The notes under the pieces: model-generated
What the model saw: only the letters and a program-made list of their open reading frames with translations
The model's database searches: none
What the model was told of the DNA's origin: nothing
Program-made: the position numbers and the translations under genes
In this document: positions 7,253-16,088 of the stretch, in pieces
Layout of the letters: each line of letters begins with the position of its first letter
Position numbering within the stretch: position 1 is the stretch's first letter
Assembly: GCA_019414245.1 (NCBI GenBank)
Contig: DXMK01000010.1
Span: 29,230-93,229, forward strand
Direction of reading: 5' to 3'
Length of the DNA stretch: 64,000 nucleotides
From: Collinsella sp.
GTDB lineage: Bacteria > Actinomycetota > Coriobacteriia > Coriobacteriales > Coriobacteriaceae

Positions 7253-9010
7253 TTACAACTGCCAGGTAGCTGCTTCCTTTTGCAGCGCCACCATGCGGGC
7301 GAATTCTCCACCTGCCGCCTTGAGCTGCGCCGGAGTGCCCTGCTCGGCAACCACACCATCCTTGAGTACAACGATTTTGTCGGCATTTTCCACCGTACGC
7401 ATACGGTGGGCAATAACGATAACCGTCTTACCTGCAAGCAGACGGGAGAGCGCCTGCTGAACCACGGTCTCGTTCTCCACATCCAAGCTCGCCGTCGCCT
7501 CGTCCAACAGCACGATAGGCGCGTCTTTGAGCAGCGCACGGGCGATAGAGATGCGCTGGCGCTCACCGCCGGACAGCTTGGAGCCGTTCTCGCCGATCAT
7601 GGTGTCATAGCCCTGCGGCATGCGGCTTACAAACTCGTCGCAGTTGGCGGCACGCGCGGCGGCAAGCACTTCCTCATCGGTGGCATCGCGACGGCCAAGG
7701 CGGATGTTTCCCATCACCGTGTCGTCAAAGAGCAGCACGTCTTGAAACACAATGGCATAGTCGCGCAGCAGCACCTCGGGGTCCACGCTCGCAACATCCA
7801 CACCGCCCACGGTAACCGTGCCTTCGGTGGCGTCCCAAAAGCGCGCGGCCAGGCGGCTCACCGTGGACTTACCGGAGCCCGAAGGACCGACCAGTGCCGT
7901 GACCTCGCCTTCCTTGGCGGTAAAGCTCACATCGGTAAGAACTTTCTCGCCGGCGCGGCCGTCCTCGCCCGCACCATAGCCAAATGCCACGTGATCGAAC
8001 ACCACATCGTGGCCCACGGGCTCAAATTTCTCGCTGCCCCGCGCCACAGGCTCTTCCATGATGGAACGCATGCGCTTGGCCGACGACTCGGCGGCAAACA
8101 GCTCGGACATCAGCATCAGTGCCTGATCGAAGGGCGCATAGATGCGGCTCACCATAAGCAGGAAGGCAAACATCACCAAAAAGTCGACCTGGCCGGAGGC
8201 GACCATCGCAGCGCCCGTGACCAACGTGGTGGCAATCCCCAGGCGCAGGATGGCAAAGGCGGAGTTGACCAAAAGCCCATTGGCGAGCTCGCCTTTGGTG
8301 GTCTCGCGCTCCTCGGCATCGATCACGGCGTTGAGCCCCTCAAGATAATGAGCCTCCTGGTTGGTGGCGCGGATCTCGCGCACGCAGTCGAGCGTCTCCT
8401 GGATCGCCTCGGTAACCTTGACCTTCTCGGCACGCACATGGTCGAACACCGGGGTCATGGGGCCGCGTGTCAGATACAGCACGGCAAAGGCCACGGGCAC
8501 GCTCCAAAACGCCGCGATCGCCAGCTGCCAGCAAAAGAACAGCGACGCCACGAACACAATGGCGCTTGCGATGATGGCACCCCAAAGCTCTCCCAGCACG
8601 TGGCTGTAGGCGTGCTCCATGGCCTGGACGTCGCCCATAATGGTCTCGGTTAAATCGGCCAGATCACGACGGCCAAAAAACGACAGCGGCAGCTTGCGCA
8701 AGCGCTCGGCGATCTCCATACGCTGCTTGCCGCACTCCTCGTAAAAGATGCAGTAGGTGTAGTAATACTGCTGCCAGTTAGAGGCAAAGAGCAACACGAA
8801 AAAGACCAGGAGGCCGCCCACAATCGGCAGGGCATCCGGCAGGTCGGCACCGGTGGCGAGATGTTCGACAAAACCGGCCATGACCAGGAACAATAAGCCC
8901 ATGCCGGCCATGGTAATGAGATTGGTAAGCGCGGTCCAGAAAATGCCGCGTTTTACGCCGGCGACGCCTTTATCGGATAGGAAATACTTCTTTTGGAATG
9001 AGGCGAACAT
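7253..9010 (-). CDS. ABC transporter, fused permease/ATPase (second half-transporter)
   Basis: 585 residues: an N-terminal six-helix exporter-type membrane domain (about 20-310) and a C-terminal ATPase with Walker A GPSGSGKST, signature LSGGERQR and Walker B IVLLDEATASLD. Its ATG follows immediately after the stop of the preceding half-transporter, so the two are co-translated and probably form a heterodimer. With an AraC regulator divergent upstream, the layout resembles siderophore or small-molecule half-transporter pairs such as YbtP/YbtQ. The substrate is not visible. Confidence 0.92.
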   Translation of the reverse strand: MFASFQKKYFLSDKGVAGVKRGIFWTALTNLITMAGMGLLFLVMAGFVEHLATGADLPDALPIVGGLLVFFVLLFASNWQQYYYTYCIFYEECGKQRMEIAERLRKLPLSFFGRRDLADLTETIMGDVQAMEHAYSHVLGELWGAIIASAIVFVASLFFCWQLAIAAFWSVPVAFAVLYLTRGPMTPVFDHVRAEKVKVTEAIQETLDCVREIRATNQEAHYLEGLNAVIDAEERETTKGELANGLLVNSAFAILRLGIATTLVTGAAMVASGQVDFLVMFAFLLMVSRIYAPFDQALMLMSELFAAESSAKRMRSIMEEPVARGSEKFEPVGHDVVFDHVAFGYGAGEDGRAGEKVLTDVSFTAKEGEVTALVGPSGSGKSTVSRLAARFWDATEGTVTVGGVDVASVDPEVLLRDYAIVFQDVLLFDDTVMGNIRLGRRDATDEEVLAAARAANCDEFVSRMPQGYDTMIGENGSKLSGGERQRISIARALLKDAPIVLLDEATASLDVENETVVQQALSRLLAGKTVIVIAHRMRTVENADKIVVLKDGVVAEQGTPAQLKAAGGEFARMVALQKEAATWQL

Positions 9011-10837
9011 TTAGGCCTCGCCTCCCTTCGTGACGGCGGCATCCGCGGTCGCTGCAGTGATTTTCCAGCTCGCGGCCTGTTCGTATTCGGCCCACATCTT
9101 GGCGTACAGGCCGTTTTGGGACAGCAGCTCGGCATGGGTGCCAGTCTCCTGCACGCTACCTTGGTTGAGCACCACGATCTTGTCGGCCCCCACTACAGTC
9201 GAGAGTCGGTGCGCAATCATAATGACCGTGCGACCCGCCGCCAGCTTGCTAAAGGCGCGCTGGATGAGCGCCTCGTTCTCGGGATCGGCAAACGCCGTGG
9301 CCTCATCGAGCACCACGATAGGTGCGTCTTTAAGGATCGCGCGGGCGAGTGCCACGCGCTGCACCTCGCCGCCCGAAAGATACGCCCCGCCGGCACCGAG
9401 CATGGTATTGATGCCCTGTGGGAGCTTGGCCACAATGTCGTCGCACTGAGCTGCGGAGAGGGCCGCACGCACTTCGTCGTCAGTGGCCGTGGGCTTGGAG
9501 GCACGCACGTTATCGGCAAGTGTTTGCCGGAACAGCTGGTTGGTCTGGAACACAAAGGCGACCTGGTCCATAAGCTCGTGGGGATCCATGTCGCGAACGT
9601 CTACGCCGCCTACGAGCACGCGACCCGCGGAAACATCCCAAAAACGCGGGATCAGGCTGGCGCAGGTTGACTTACCGCCGCCCGAGGGGCCCACCAACGC
9701 GAGGGTGCTGCCTGCGGAAACGCTAAAGCTCACATGGTTGACGGCAGGTGCCTCGGCACCCTCGTAGGTAAAGCTCACGTCCTCAAAGCGCACATCGCTG
9801 CCAGCGGGGTGCTTGGGTTGAGCGGGCACGGAGAGCTGCTTGGAATCCATAACGCTTCGGATGCGAGCCAGCGAATCGGCACTCATCTGAGACGCCTCGC
9901 CCACAAACATAAGCTTGGTCATGGCCGTCGGCACCACGGCCGAAAAGATCGCGTAAAACGTAAAATTGACCATAAAGTGCGCGAAGTCCGTCTCGCCCGG
10001 CGCCAACAGCAGCGCCACAGGCAAAAGAAATGCCACAAGGCCGTTGAGCGCGGTAAGGTTGAGCACCTGCGGGCCTCGGCAGAACGTGCCCGCATAGCTT
10101 TGCGCCATGTCGGCGTATTCGGCGATCGCATCGTGAAACGCCTTAAAGGAGTAGACCGTCTGCTGGAACACCTTGACCACGGGGATGCCGCGCACGTATT
10201 CGGTGCCGGTCTTGTTCATCTTGACCAGCGCGCCCATGTAGGCCTTCATAAACTCGGCGCCCTTGCCGCTCATCATGGTGGCCATGGCACAAAACGAAAC
10301 GGCGACCGAGATTAAGCATGCCGCGCCCAAACGCCAATCGAGGGCGAAAAGCAGCACGAGCAGGCCCACGACCATGGCGGTGGCGCCGGCGATATCGGGC
10401 AGCATGTGCGCGAGCAGTGTCTCGGTTGAGGCGGCGCAGCCGTCTACGATACGGCGCAGCTCACCGGTGGCGTGCGTGTCAAAGTAGCCGAGCGGCAGCT
10501 TAAGCAGATGCTCGCTCGTAGCCTTGCGGATATTGGACGCGCAGCGAAACGCGGACAGGTGTGTGCACATGAGCCCCACGAAATAAATCACGATGCTCAC
10601 CAGGGCAAAACCGACGGCCCACCAACCATACATCGCGATATCGCAGGCTTCGCTCCAGTTAGGTGCCACGGCGATCAGATCGCGCGCGACAAGCCAAATG
10701 CACACGTACGGGCCAAAGCTCAGCAGCTGCGAGAACGCCGAGAGGGCCATGCCCAAATACGTTAGGAATTTACGGTCACCGGCATATGCAAGCAGCTCGC
10801 CGATACCGCCGCCTTCCTTTTTTGATCCCTTTGCCAT
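9011..10837 (-). CDS. ABC transporter, fused permease/ATPase (first half-transporter)
   Basis: 608 residues starting at ATG 10837 (AAAGGAATCTC upstream); a longer in-frame extension overlaps the divergent araC gene and is not believable. The membrane domain (about 20-330) is followed by an ATPase with Walker A GPSGGGKST, signature LSGGEVQR and Walker B IVVLDEATAFADPEN. Signature and D-loop differ slightly from its partner, as expected for an asymmetric heterodimer. The gene is divergent from and probably controlled by the neighbouring AraC-type regulator. Confidence 0.92.
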   Translation of the reverse strand: MAKGSKKEGGGIGELLAYAGDRKFLTYLGMALSAFSQLLSFGPYVCIWLVARDLIAVAPNWSEACDIAMYGWWAVGFALVSIVIYFVGLMCTHLSAFRCASNIRKATSEHLLKLPLGYFDTHATGELRRIVDGCAASTETLLAHMLPDIAGATAMVVGLLVLLFALDWRLGAACLISVAVSFCAMATMMSGKGAEFMKAYMGALVKMNKTGTEYVRGIPVVKVFQQTVYSFKAFHDAIAEYADMAQSYAGTFCRGPQVLNLTALNGLVAFLLPVALLLAPGETDFAHFMVNFTFYAIFSAVVPTAMTKLMFVGEASQMSADSLARIRSVMDSKQLSVPAQPKHPAGSDVRFEDVSFTYEGAEAPAVNHVSFSVSAGSTLALVGPSGGGKSTCASLIPRFWDVSAGRVLVGGVDVRDMDPHELMDQVAFVFQTNQLFRQTLADNVRASKPTATDDEVRAALSAAQCDDIVAKLPQGINTMLGAGGAYLSGGEVQRVALARAILKDAPIVVLDEATAFADPENEALIQRAFSKLAAGRTVIMIAHRLSTVVGADKIVVLNQGSVQETGTHAELLSQNGLYAKMWAEYEQAASWKITAATADAAVTKGGEA

Positions 10838-10856
10838 GAGATTCCTTTCTAACGGC

Positions 10857-10885
10857 TTGAGAGTTAACCGTAAGAAACTTATCAT
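10857..10885 (+). promoter_or_regulatory. Promoter of the AraC-type regulator
   Basis: TTGAGA (10857-10862) and TATCAT (10880-10885) are 17 bp apart on the plus strand, about 50 bases before the regulator. The region is shared with the divergent ABC operon and is the likely site for the regulator to act. Confidence 0.6.
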
Positions 10886-10936
10886 GGGCGTGTTAGCCAG
10901 GGCACACAATTGGGCCAGGCGTGGACGTTTTCGCAA

Positions 10937-11956
10937 ATGAAGGGGACGCTTTTGAAAATGCGGCGGGCAGCAACCGATATAACCGAGCTCTACGCACCAC
11001 AGTTTGAGCAGTTTGGTCTGCAGCTTTCCGGCAAGGGCGCCGTCTTTACCGGCGAGGTGGCAAACGATCGGGCACACGGACGCGCATGGATCATGCCTCT
11101 CTCCCCCGCCTGCATCGTTATGGAGCATTTCATTACCCCGACGCACGATATGTACCTGGCCGAATACACACCCGAACCGTACGCGTGCGTGAGCGAGGTC
11201 AGCGCGCCCACGCTCATGTGCATGCCCGAAGCCGGCATAACGCCTGCGAACCTTAAACCCCTGCATGGACCGTGGCCAAACAATGCCGTGTGCAGCTTTA
11301 TCCAAGATAACTGTGGCGAGGAGTTAAGCCCACTGTTTGCAGGGCGGCTCTATCACTCGCGCTCGGTGCTCTTTTTGCCTGGATATTTTGACGAACTGGA
11401 GCACCGCTATCCCACCGAGTTCGCAGGGGTGTTTGAGGCATTTGCCGAATCGTGGCACGAGGAGGCGACGTCTGCCATCTGCCACACGCTGCGCCGGATT
11501 AACGAGGAACGCGCCCGCACCGTAGGCGGACACGTCTATATGCAAGGCATCGTGGAGACCATGGTCGCGGAGCTCGCCTGTTCGCGCGCGGCCCACAAGC
11601 AGGCGCAGCAGGCGGCAGACACACGCGCCAGCGTGACCAGTGCCGAAGAAGCAACGGCAATGATTGAGCGCGCGCTCGACAAAGGCAGGCGTGTGGGTAT
11701 CAACGAGGTGGCCGAGAGGCTCTACACAAGCCGCTCCAAACTATGCGCCACCTTTAAGGCCCAAACTGGCGAGTCCCTGGGCGCCTACATTCGCAGACGC
11801 CGTATGGAACGAGCACAGGACCTTTTGGCCGACAGCTCACTTTCGATAGCGCAGGTGGCAGAGCGTCTAGGCTACCCTCAGCAGGCCGCCTTCGCCCAAG
11901 CCTTCAAGCAACACACCGGCACCACCCCCACCGCCTGGCGCTCCCAGCATCAATAA
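10937..11956 (+). CDS. AraC-family transcriptional regulator
   Basis: About 339 residues. The N-terminal two thirds is a divergent sensor region. The C-terminal 100 residues hold two helix-turn-helix units, GINEVAERLYTSRSKLCATFKAQTG and LSIAQVAERLGYPQQAAFAQAFKQHTGTTPTAWR, the standard AraC DNA-binding pattern. Starts at ATG 10937 or 10958 are both possible; the second has AAGGGG upstream. It is transcribed away from the two ABC half-transporter genes and most likely regulates them, possibly in response to the transported compound (inference from the YbtA-YbtPQ arrangement). Confidence 0.88.
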   Translation: MKGTLLKMRRAATDITELYAPQFEQFGLQLSGKGAVFTGEVANDRAHGRAWIMPLSPACIVMEHFITPTHDMYLAEYTPEPYACVSEVSAPTLMCMPEAGITPANLKPLHGPWPNNAVCSFIQDNCGEELSPLFAGRLYHSRSVLFLPGYFDELEHRYPTEFAGVFEAFAESWHEEATSAICHTLRRINEERARTVGGHVYMQGIVETMVAELACSRAAHKQAQQAADTRASVTSAEEATAMIERALDKGRRVGINEVAERLYTSRSKLCATFKAQTGESLGAYIRRRRMERAQDLLADSSLSIAQVAERLGYPQQAAFAQAFKQHTGTTPTAWRSQHQ

Positions 11957-12012
11957 AGAGGCGACAAAGGGACGGCCCATAAGTCCCACAAGCAGGGAAG
12001 ACCATTTGCAAT

Positions 12013-12039
12013 GTGACAAAGGGACTGCCCCTTTGTCAC
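12013..12039. repeat. GTGACAAAGGG-type palindrome
   Basis: A near-perfect 27-bp dyad, GTGACAAAGG / CCTTTGTCAC around a short centre. A degraded copy begins at 11963. Related to 7228-7244. It follows the araC stop. Confidence 0.65.
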
Positions 12040-12048
12040 CCGCACAAA

Positions 12049-12075
12049 AATGGGCGCGCCAACGGCGCGCCCATT
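12049..12075. terminator. Hairpin terminator between convergent araC and gatB
   Basis: AATGGGCGCGCC / GGCGCGCCCATT, a perfect 12-bp stem with loop AAC. It could end transcription from either side, although the flanking T runs are short. Confidence 0.6.
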
Positions 12076-12122
12076 CACTCTATTCCATTCAGCCCGCCTG
12101 ACCCGAACGGCCGAGTCGTCAC

Positions 12123-12258
12123 GGAACCGAGGGGCCGGGCGCAGGGCCTTGCCTCTCAATGAGTTCCGCACGAACAGGAGGCGCCAGTGGCGCCTCCGTC
12201 GTGAGTCAGGACTGTCCGAAATTGAGAGGCAAGGCCCTGCGCCCGGCCCCTCGGTTCC
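12123..12258. repeat. Nested inverted repeat with perfect 38-bp arms
   Basis: Arms at 12123-12160 and 12221-12258 are perfect inverted copies (38 of 38). Between them lies a second, tighter hairpin (GGAGGCGCC AGT GGCGCCTCC, 12177-12197). The right arm ends 3 bases before the gatB stop. It fills the gap between convergent araC and gatB. It could be a double terminator, a MITE-like element or an invertible segment; no recombinase is nearby. Confidence 0.8.
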
Positions 12259-12261
12259 CGT

Positions 12262-13938
12262 TTACGAGAGCGACGTTCTCAGCAACTCGTTGAAGAGCTT
12301 CGGGTTGCCCTTGCCGCGGCTTGCCTTCATGCACTGGCCCACCAAAAAGCCGATGACCTTCTGGTTGCCGTCACGATACTGCTGCGCCTGATCGGCACAG
12401 TTTGCCAGCACCTCGTCCACGATCGGCTGCAGCGCGCCGGCATCGCTCACCTGACGCATGCCGCGCTCGTCGACGATCTTGTTGGGGTCGTCGCCGGTCT
12501 GGGCCATGGCCTCAAAAACCTCGTGAGCCTGGTTGGAGCTGATGGCATCGGTCGCCAGCAGCTTAGCCAGCGCTGCTACCTGAGCCGGCGCGATACCGGA
12601 CTCGGCGAGCGACACACCCGCGCCCTTAAGGTAGGCGATCATCTCGTTGACCAGCAGGTTTGCGACCGTCTGGGCCTCTTTGCCAGCCATACCGGCAGCG
12701 GCGGCCTCAAAGAACTCGGCAAACTCGGGGTCGCCCGCGATTTGCTCGGCATCGGCAGCCTTAATGCCAAAGTCGGCCTCAAAACGGGCGCGCTTGGCAT
12801 CGGGCAGCTCGGGAATCTCGCCACGGCAGCGGTCGATGAACTCGTCGTCCAGATCGAACGGCGCCAGATCGGGGTCGGGGAACAGACGATAGTCGTCAGC
12901 CGTCTCCTTCACACGCATGACCACGGTGCGCTTGCGGCTGGGCTCCCAGTGGCGGGTCTCTTGGTAGATGATGCCGCCCTCCTCGAGCACCTCGGCCTGA
13001 CGGCAGATCTCGTAGGCAAGGCCGTCGTGCAGGCTCTTAAACGAGTTGAGGTTCTTGAGCTCGGTCTTGGTGCCCAGCTTGGTCTCGCCGCGGCGACGCA
13101 GCGACACGTTGCCGTCGCAGCGCATGGAGCCCTTCTCCATGGAGCAGTCCGAAATGCCCAGCGTCACAAAGATGCGACGGAGCTTCTCCATAAACAGGCG
13201 AGCCTCCTCGGGTGTGCGCAGATCGGGCTCAGTCACGAGCTCAATCAAAGGCGTACCGCAGCGATTGTAGTCGACGAGCGACTCGGCCGCGGCGGTAATG
13301 CGGCCCTCGGCACCGCCCACGTGCACCATCTTGGCGGCGTCCTCCTCCATGTGGATGCGCAGGATGCGGATGGGCACCGTGTAGGAACCGTCCTCGCGGC
13401 GCTCAGGCATCTGCAGGTTGGATGCATCGTAGCTGGCCAGGTGGCCGGCGCGCTGGTTGCCCTCGCGCATGGTCGACGTCATGGACGTGGACAGGCCCTC
13501 GGCGTTGGCCGAAGCACTCGCCAGGCTCTGTGCCTCGGCCTCGCCAAACGCGCAGTCGGGGCGCTCGGCGGCACCGCGACCGGTCACGTCCAGATCCAGG
13601 TGGCCGTACATGGCAAAGGCGACCGGACCCTGCGTGGTCTGGAAGTTCTTGGCCATGTCGGGATAGAAGTAGTGCTTGCGGTAGAACATCGAGTGACGCT
13701 GGATCTCGCAGTTGGTGGCGAGACCGGCCTTGACGATGCTCTCGATGGCGCGCTTGTTGGGCACCGGCAGGGCGCCGGGCAGGCCCAGGCACACCGGGCA
13801 CACGTTGGCGTTGGGCTCGTCATCGTGGCTGAGCTTGCAGTTGCAGAACATCTTGGTATCGAGTGCGGTGAGCTCGGTATGGATCTCCAGGCCGATCACG
13901 GCCTCCCAATCCTGCAGGACCTCGGAAAGCTCCTTCAT
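12262..13938 (-). CDS. gatB: Aspartyl/glutamyl-tRNA amidotransferase subunit B
   Basis: 558 residues. The N-terminal catalytic kinase-like domain opens WEAVIGLEIHTEL, with the zinc-type Cys pairs CNC and CPVCLGLPGALPVPN. The C-terminal helical and YqeY-like tRNA-binding region ends GFLVGQCMKASRGKGNP. GatB binds mischarged Glu-tRNA-Gln or Asp-tRNA-Asn and activates it for amidation by GatA. Its ATG overlaps the gatA stop by one base. It is last in the gatC-gatA-gatB operon. Somewhat longer than the usual 470-500 residues. Confidence 0.96.
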   Translation of the reverse strand: MKELSEVLQDWEAVIGLEIHTELTALDTKMFCNCKLSHDDEPNANVCPVCLGLPGALPVPNKRAIESIVKAGLATNCEIQRHSMFYRKHYFYPDMAKNFQTTQGPVAFAMYGHLDLDVTGRGAAERPDCAFGEAEAQSLASASANAEGLSTSMTSTMREGNQRAGHLASYDASNLQMPERREDGSYTVPIRILRIHMEEDAAKMVHVGGAEGRITAAAESLVDYNRCGTPLIELVTEPDLRTPEEARLFMEKLRRIFVTLGISDCSMEKGSMRCDGNVSLRRRGETKLGTKTELKNLNSFKSLHDGLAYEICRQAEVLEEGGIIYQETRHWEPSRKRTVVMRVKETADDYRLFPDPDLAPFDLDDEFIDRCRGEIPELPDAKRARFEADFGIKAADAEQIAGDPEFAEFFEAAAAGMAGKEAQTVANLLVNEMIAYLKGAGVSLAESGIAPAQVAALAKLLATDAISSNQAHEVFEAMAQTGDDPNKIVDERGMRQVSDAGALQPIVDEVLANCADQAQQYRDGNQKVIGFLVGQCMKASRGKGNPKLFNELLRTSLS

Positions 13939-15452
13939 TACAGCTCGCCTCCCTTCCCGGCAAAATCGGGCGCGACGGAAAGCGCGGGCGCACCCGTGGC
14001 GGCATCGGCAAAGCCGCGCTCCAGGGCGCGGGCAAACGTGAGCAGTTGACGGTCCTTAAAGGCCGGACCCACCAGCTGGGCAGAAACGGGCAGCTGGGTA
14101 TCCTCGCCCAGGCCCAGCGGCACCGAGATACCACCGTTGCCGCAGATGTTGAGCGAAATGGTGTACAGGTCGGAAAGGTACATCTGCGTGGGGTCGCTAA
14201 TCTCGCCAAACTTAAAGGCCGTGCGCGGCGAGGCGGGCATGAGGATGGTGTCCACCTTGGCATACGCGGCGTCGTAGTCCTGCGTGATGAGCGTGCGGGC
14301 CTTTTGCGCAGCGTAGTAGTACTTGTCGTACACGCCCGAGCTCAGCAGGTAGGCGCCGAGCATCTGACGGCGCTTGGCCTCGGCGCCAAAGCCGTGGGCG
14401 CGCGACAGCGAGCTCTGGTCGGACAGGTTGGCGCAGCCCTCCTCCTGATAGCCGTAGCGAATGCCGTCAAAGCGGGCCAAGTTTGAGAACGCCTCGGCCG
14501 GGCCGATGACGTAGTAGGCGGCGATGGCGGCGTCTAGGTGCGGCAGGTCGACCTCCACGAGCTCGGCGCCCTGGTTCTGCAGCTCCTGAGCGGCGCGCTG
14601 AACAGCGGCCTTGACCTCAGGCGTCAGGCCCTCGGCCTCCATAAACGCGGGGATGATGCCCACACGCTTGCCCTCGATGCTGTCGTTGAGATGCTCGGTA
14701 AAGTCGACGGCACAGTCCTGGCTGGTGCAGTCGTACGGATCGTGGCCCGCGCCGGTAAGCGCGTTCATGGCCAGCGCGACATCCTCGACCGTGCGGCCAA
14801 AGGGGCCCACCTGGTCGAGTGACGAGCCAAAGGCGACCACGCCGTAACGGCTCACGGCGCCATACGTGGGCTTAAAGCCCACCACGCCGCACAGCGACGC
14901 CGGCTGGCGAATGGAGCCGCCGGTATCCGAGCCCAGCGAGAGCGCGACTTCGCCCGCAGCGACGGCAGCAGCGGAGCCGCCCGAAGAGCCGCCGGGCACG
15001 CGCTCGATATCCCAGGGGTTGTTAGTGCGATGGAACGCCGAACTCTCGGTGGAGCTGCCGAAGGCAAACTCATCCATGTTGGCCTTGCCCACGGGCAGGC
15101 AGCCGGCATCGAGCATGCGCTGGACGCAGGTGGCGGTGTAAACGCTCTGGTAGTCCTCGAGCATACGGGAAGCGCAGGTGGTGCGCGTGCCCACGAGGTT
15201 CATGTTGTCCTTGATGGCCAGCGGCACGCCCGCGAGCGGGGGCAGCGGCTTTCCGGCGGCACGGTCGGCATCCACGCGCGCGGCGGCCTCGAGCGCAAGC
15301 TCAGGCGACACCTGTAGGAAGGCCTGGACCCCGCCCTCGCGCGCCTCGATGGCGGCAAGGGAGGCCTGGGCCACCTCGGTAGCGGTAAAGTCGCCGGCGG
15401 CAACGCCCGCGGCGATCTGGGCGGCGGTAAGGGAATCGAAGCTCTGCGCCAT
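13938..15452 (-). CDS. gatA: Aspartyl/glutamyl-tRNA amidotransferase subunit A
   Basis: 504 residues of the amidase-signature family. It has the catalytic Lys in LAIKDN, the glycine/serine-rich signature GGSSGGSAAAVAAG and the SDTGGSIRQPAS segment that supplies the Ser-cisSer-Lys triad. GatA hydrolyses glutamine and channels ammonia to GatB. Its start overlaps the gatC stop by one base and its stop overlaps gatB, so the three are tightly coupled. Confidence 0.97.
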   Translation of the reverse strand: MAQSFDSLTAAQIAAGVAAGDFTATEVAQASLAAIEAREGGVQAFLQVSPELALEAAARVDADRAAGKPLPPLAGVPLAIKDNMNLVGTRTTCASRMLEDYQSVYTATCVQRMLDAGCLPVGKANMDEFAFGSSTESSAFHRTNNPWDIERVPGGSSGGSAAAVAAGEVALSLGSDTGGSIRQPASLCGVVGFKPTYGAVSRYGVVAFGSSLDQVGPFGRTVEDVALAMNALTGAGHDPYDCTSQDCAVDFTEHLNDSIEGKRVGIIPAFMEAEGLTPEVKAAVQRAAQELQNQGAELVEVDLPHLDAAIAAYYVIGPAEAFSNLARFDGIRYGYQEEGCANLSDQSSLSRAHGFGAEAKRRQMLGAYLLSSGVYDKYYYAAQKARTLITQDYDAAYAKVDTILMPASPRTAFKFGEISDPTQMYLSDLYTISLNICGNGGISVPLGLGEDTQLPVSAQLVGPAFKDRQLLTFARALERGFADAATGAPALSVAPDFAGKGGEL

Positions 15453-15763
15453 TACTCGCTCTCCCCCTCTCCCAAAATGGACGGCACGCGGAAGTAGCGG
15501 TCGCGCGCGCTGCCGGCGTTTTCGAGCGCGACGTCGAGCGGCAGGTCGCGCTCGGGCTCGCGCAGGTCATCGCCCATCACGTTGGACAGGCTTCCGATGG
15601 GATGGAACGTGGGCTCCACGTCGGGTAAGTCATATTGCAAGACGGGCTCGAGCATCTGGACGGCGTCGTTCATGTAGGACGTCATCTGGGTGAGCTCGTC
15701 ATCGGTCAGTGCGATCTTTGCGTACTCGGCGATGCCGCGCACGTCTTTCTCGCTGAGTGCCAT
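15452..15763 (-). CDS. gatC: Aspartyl/glutamyl-tRNA amidotransferase subunit C
   Basis: 103 residues from ATG 15763, with GGAAGGGAG just upstream; an ATG six codons earlier overlaps that Shine-Dalgarno and is unlikely. The motif YAKIALTDDELTQMTSYMNDAVQMLEPVL is the GatC helix pair that wraps GatA, and DRYFRVPSIL ends it in the usual way. First gene of gatCAB. A TATACT box at 15799-15804 (minus strand) may be its -10 element. Confidence 0.95.
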   Translation of the reverse strand: MALSEKDVRGIAEYAKIALTDDELTQMTSYMNDAVQMLEPVLQYDLPDVEPTFHPIGSLSNVMGDDLREPERDLPLDVALENAGSARDRYFRVPSILGEGESE

Positions 15764-15966
15764 AGGCGCTCCCTTCCGCATAACAGATAAACCGCTCTAG
15801 TATACAAGGCAACGCCGCTTGGAGCAGGTGCTTTACCTAAATGCAGCGAAAACGTAACGAGGGCGGCGGTTGGCAGGCTGCGGGCTGGCGGTTCTGCAGC
15901 GAAACCTGCATCGTCCATAGCGAAAACCGTCCCGCCCGAAACAAAGACCGTCTAGCCCACAACGAT

Positions 15967-16029
15967 AACCATCACAACATTCGACGCTTTTCGTCAAAAT
16001 CGCGATTTTCATCGAATGTTGTGATGGTT
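15967..16029. repeat. Dispersed 63-65 bp palindrome, copy 1
   Basis: The ends AACCATCACAACATTCGA and the matching inverted end surround a T/A-rich centre. Other copies are at 26157-26221, 30265-30329 and 31507-31571. Always intergenic. Likely a REP/MITE-like element. Confidence 0.85.
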
Positions 16030-16040
16030 TGGAAGCCCCG

Positions 16041-16075
16041 ACCACCACAAAGGTACCTGTCCCCTTTGTGGTGGT
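16041..16075. repeat. ACCACCACAAAGG palindrome, copy 1
   Basis: ACCACCACAAAGG, a centre containing CCTGTCCC, and the inverted end. Close copies are at 26091-26124 and 27676-27709; diverged relatives are at 25129-25162, 27731-27767 and about 52686-52723. It sits 11 bases from a copy of the AACCATCACAAC family. Confidence 0.8.
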
Positions 16076-16088
16076 TCTGAAGAATGTC

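Noticed and set aside
10838..11305. N-terminal extension of the first ABC half-transporter
   Set aside because: It overlaps the divergent araC gene, while ATG 10837 has a good Shine-Dalgarno and starts the normal domain.
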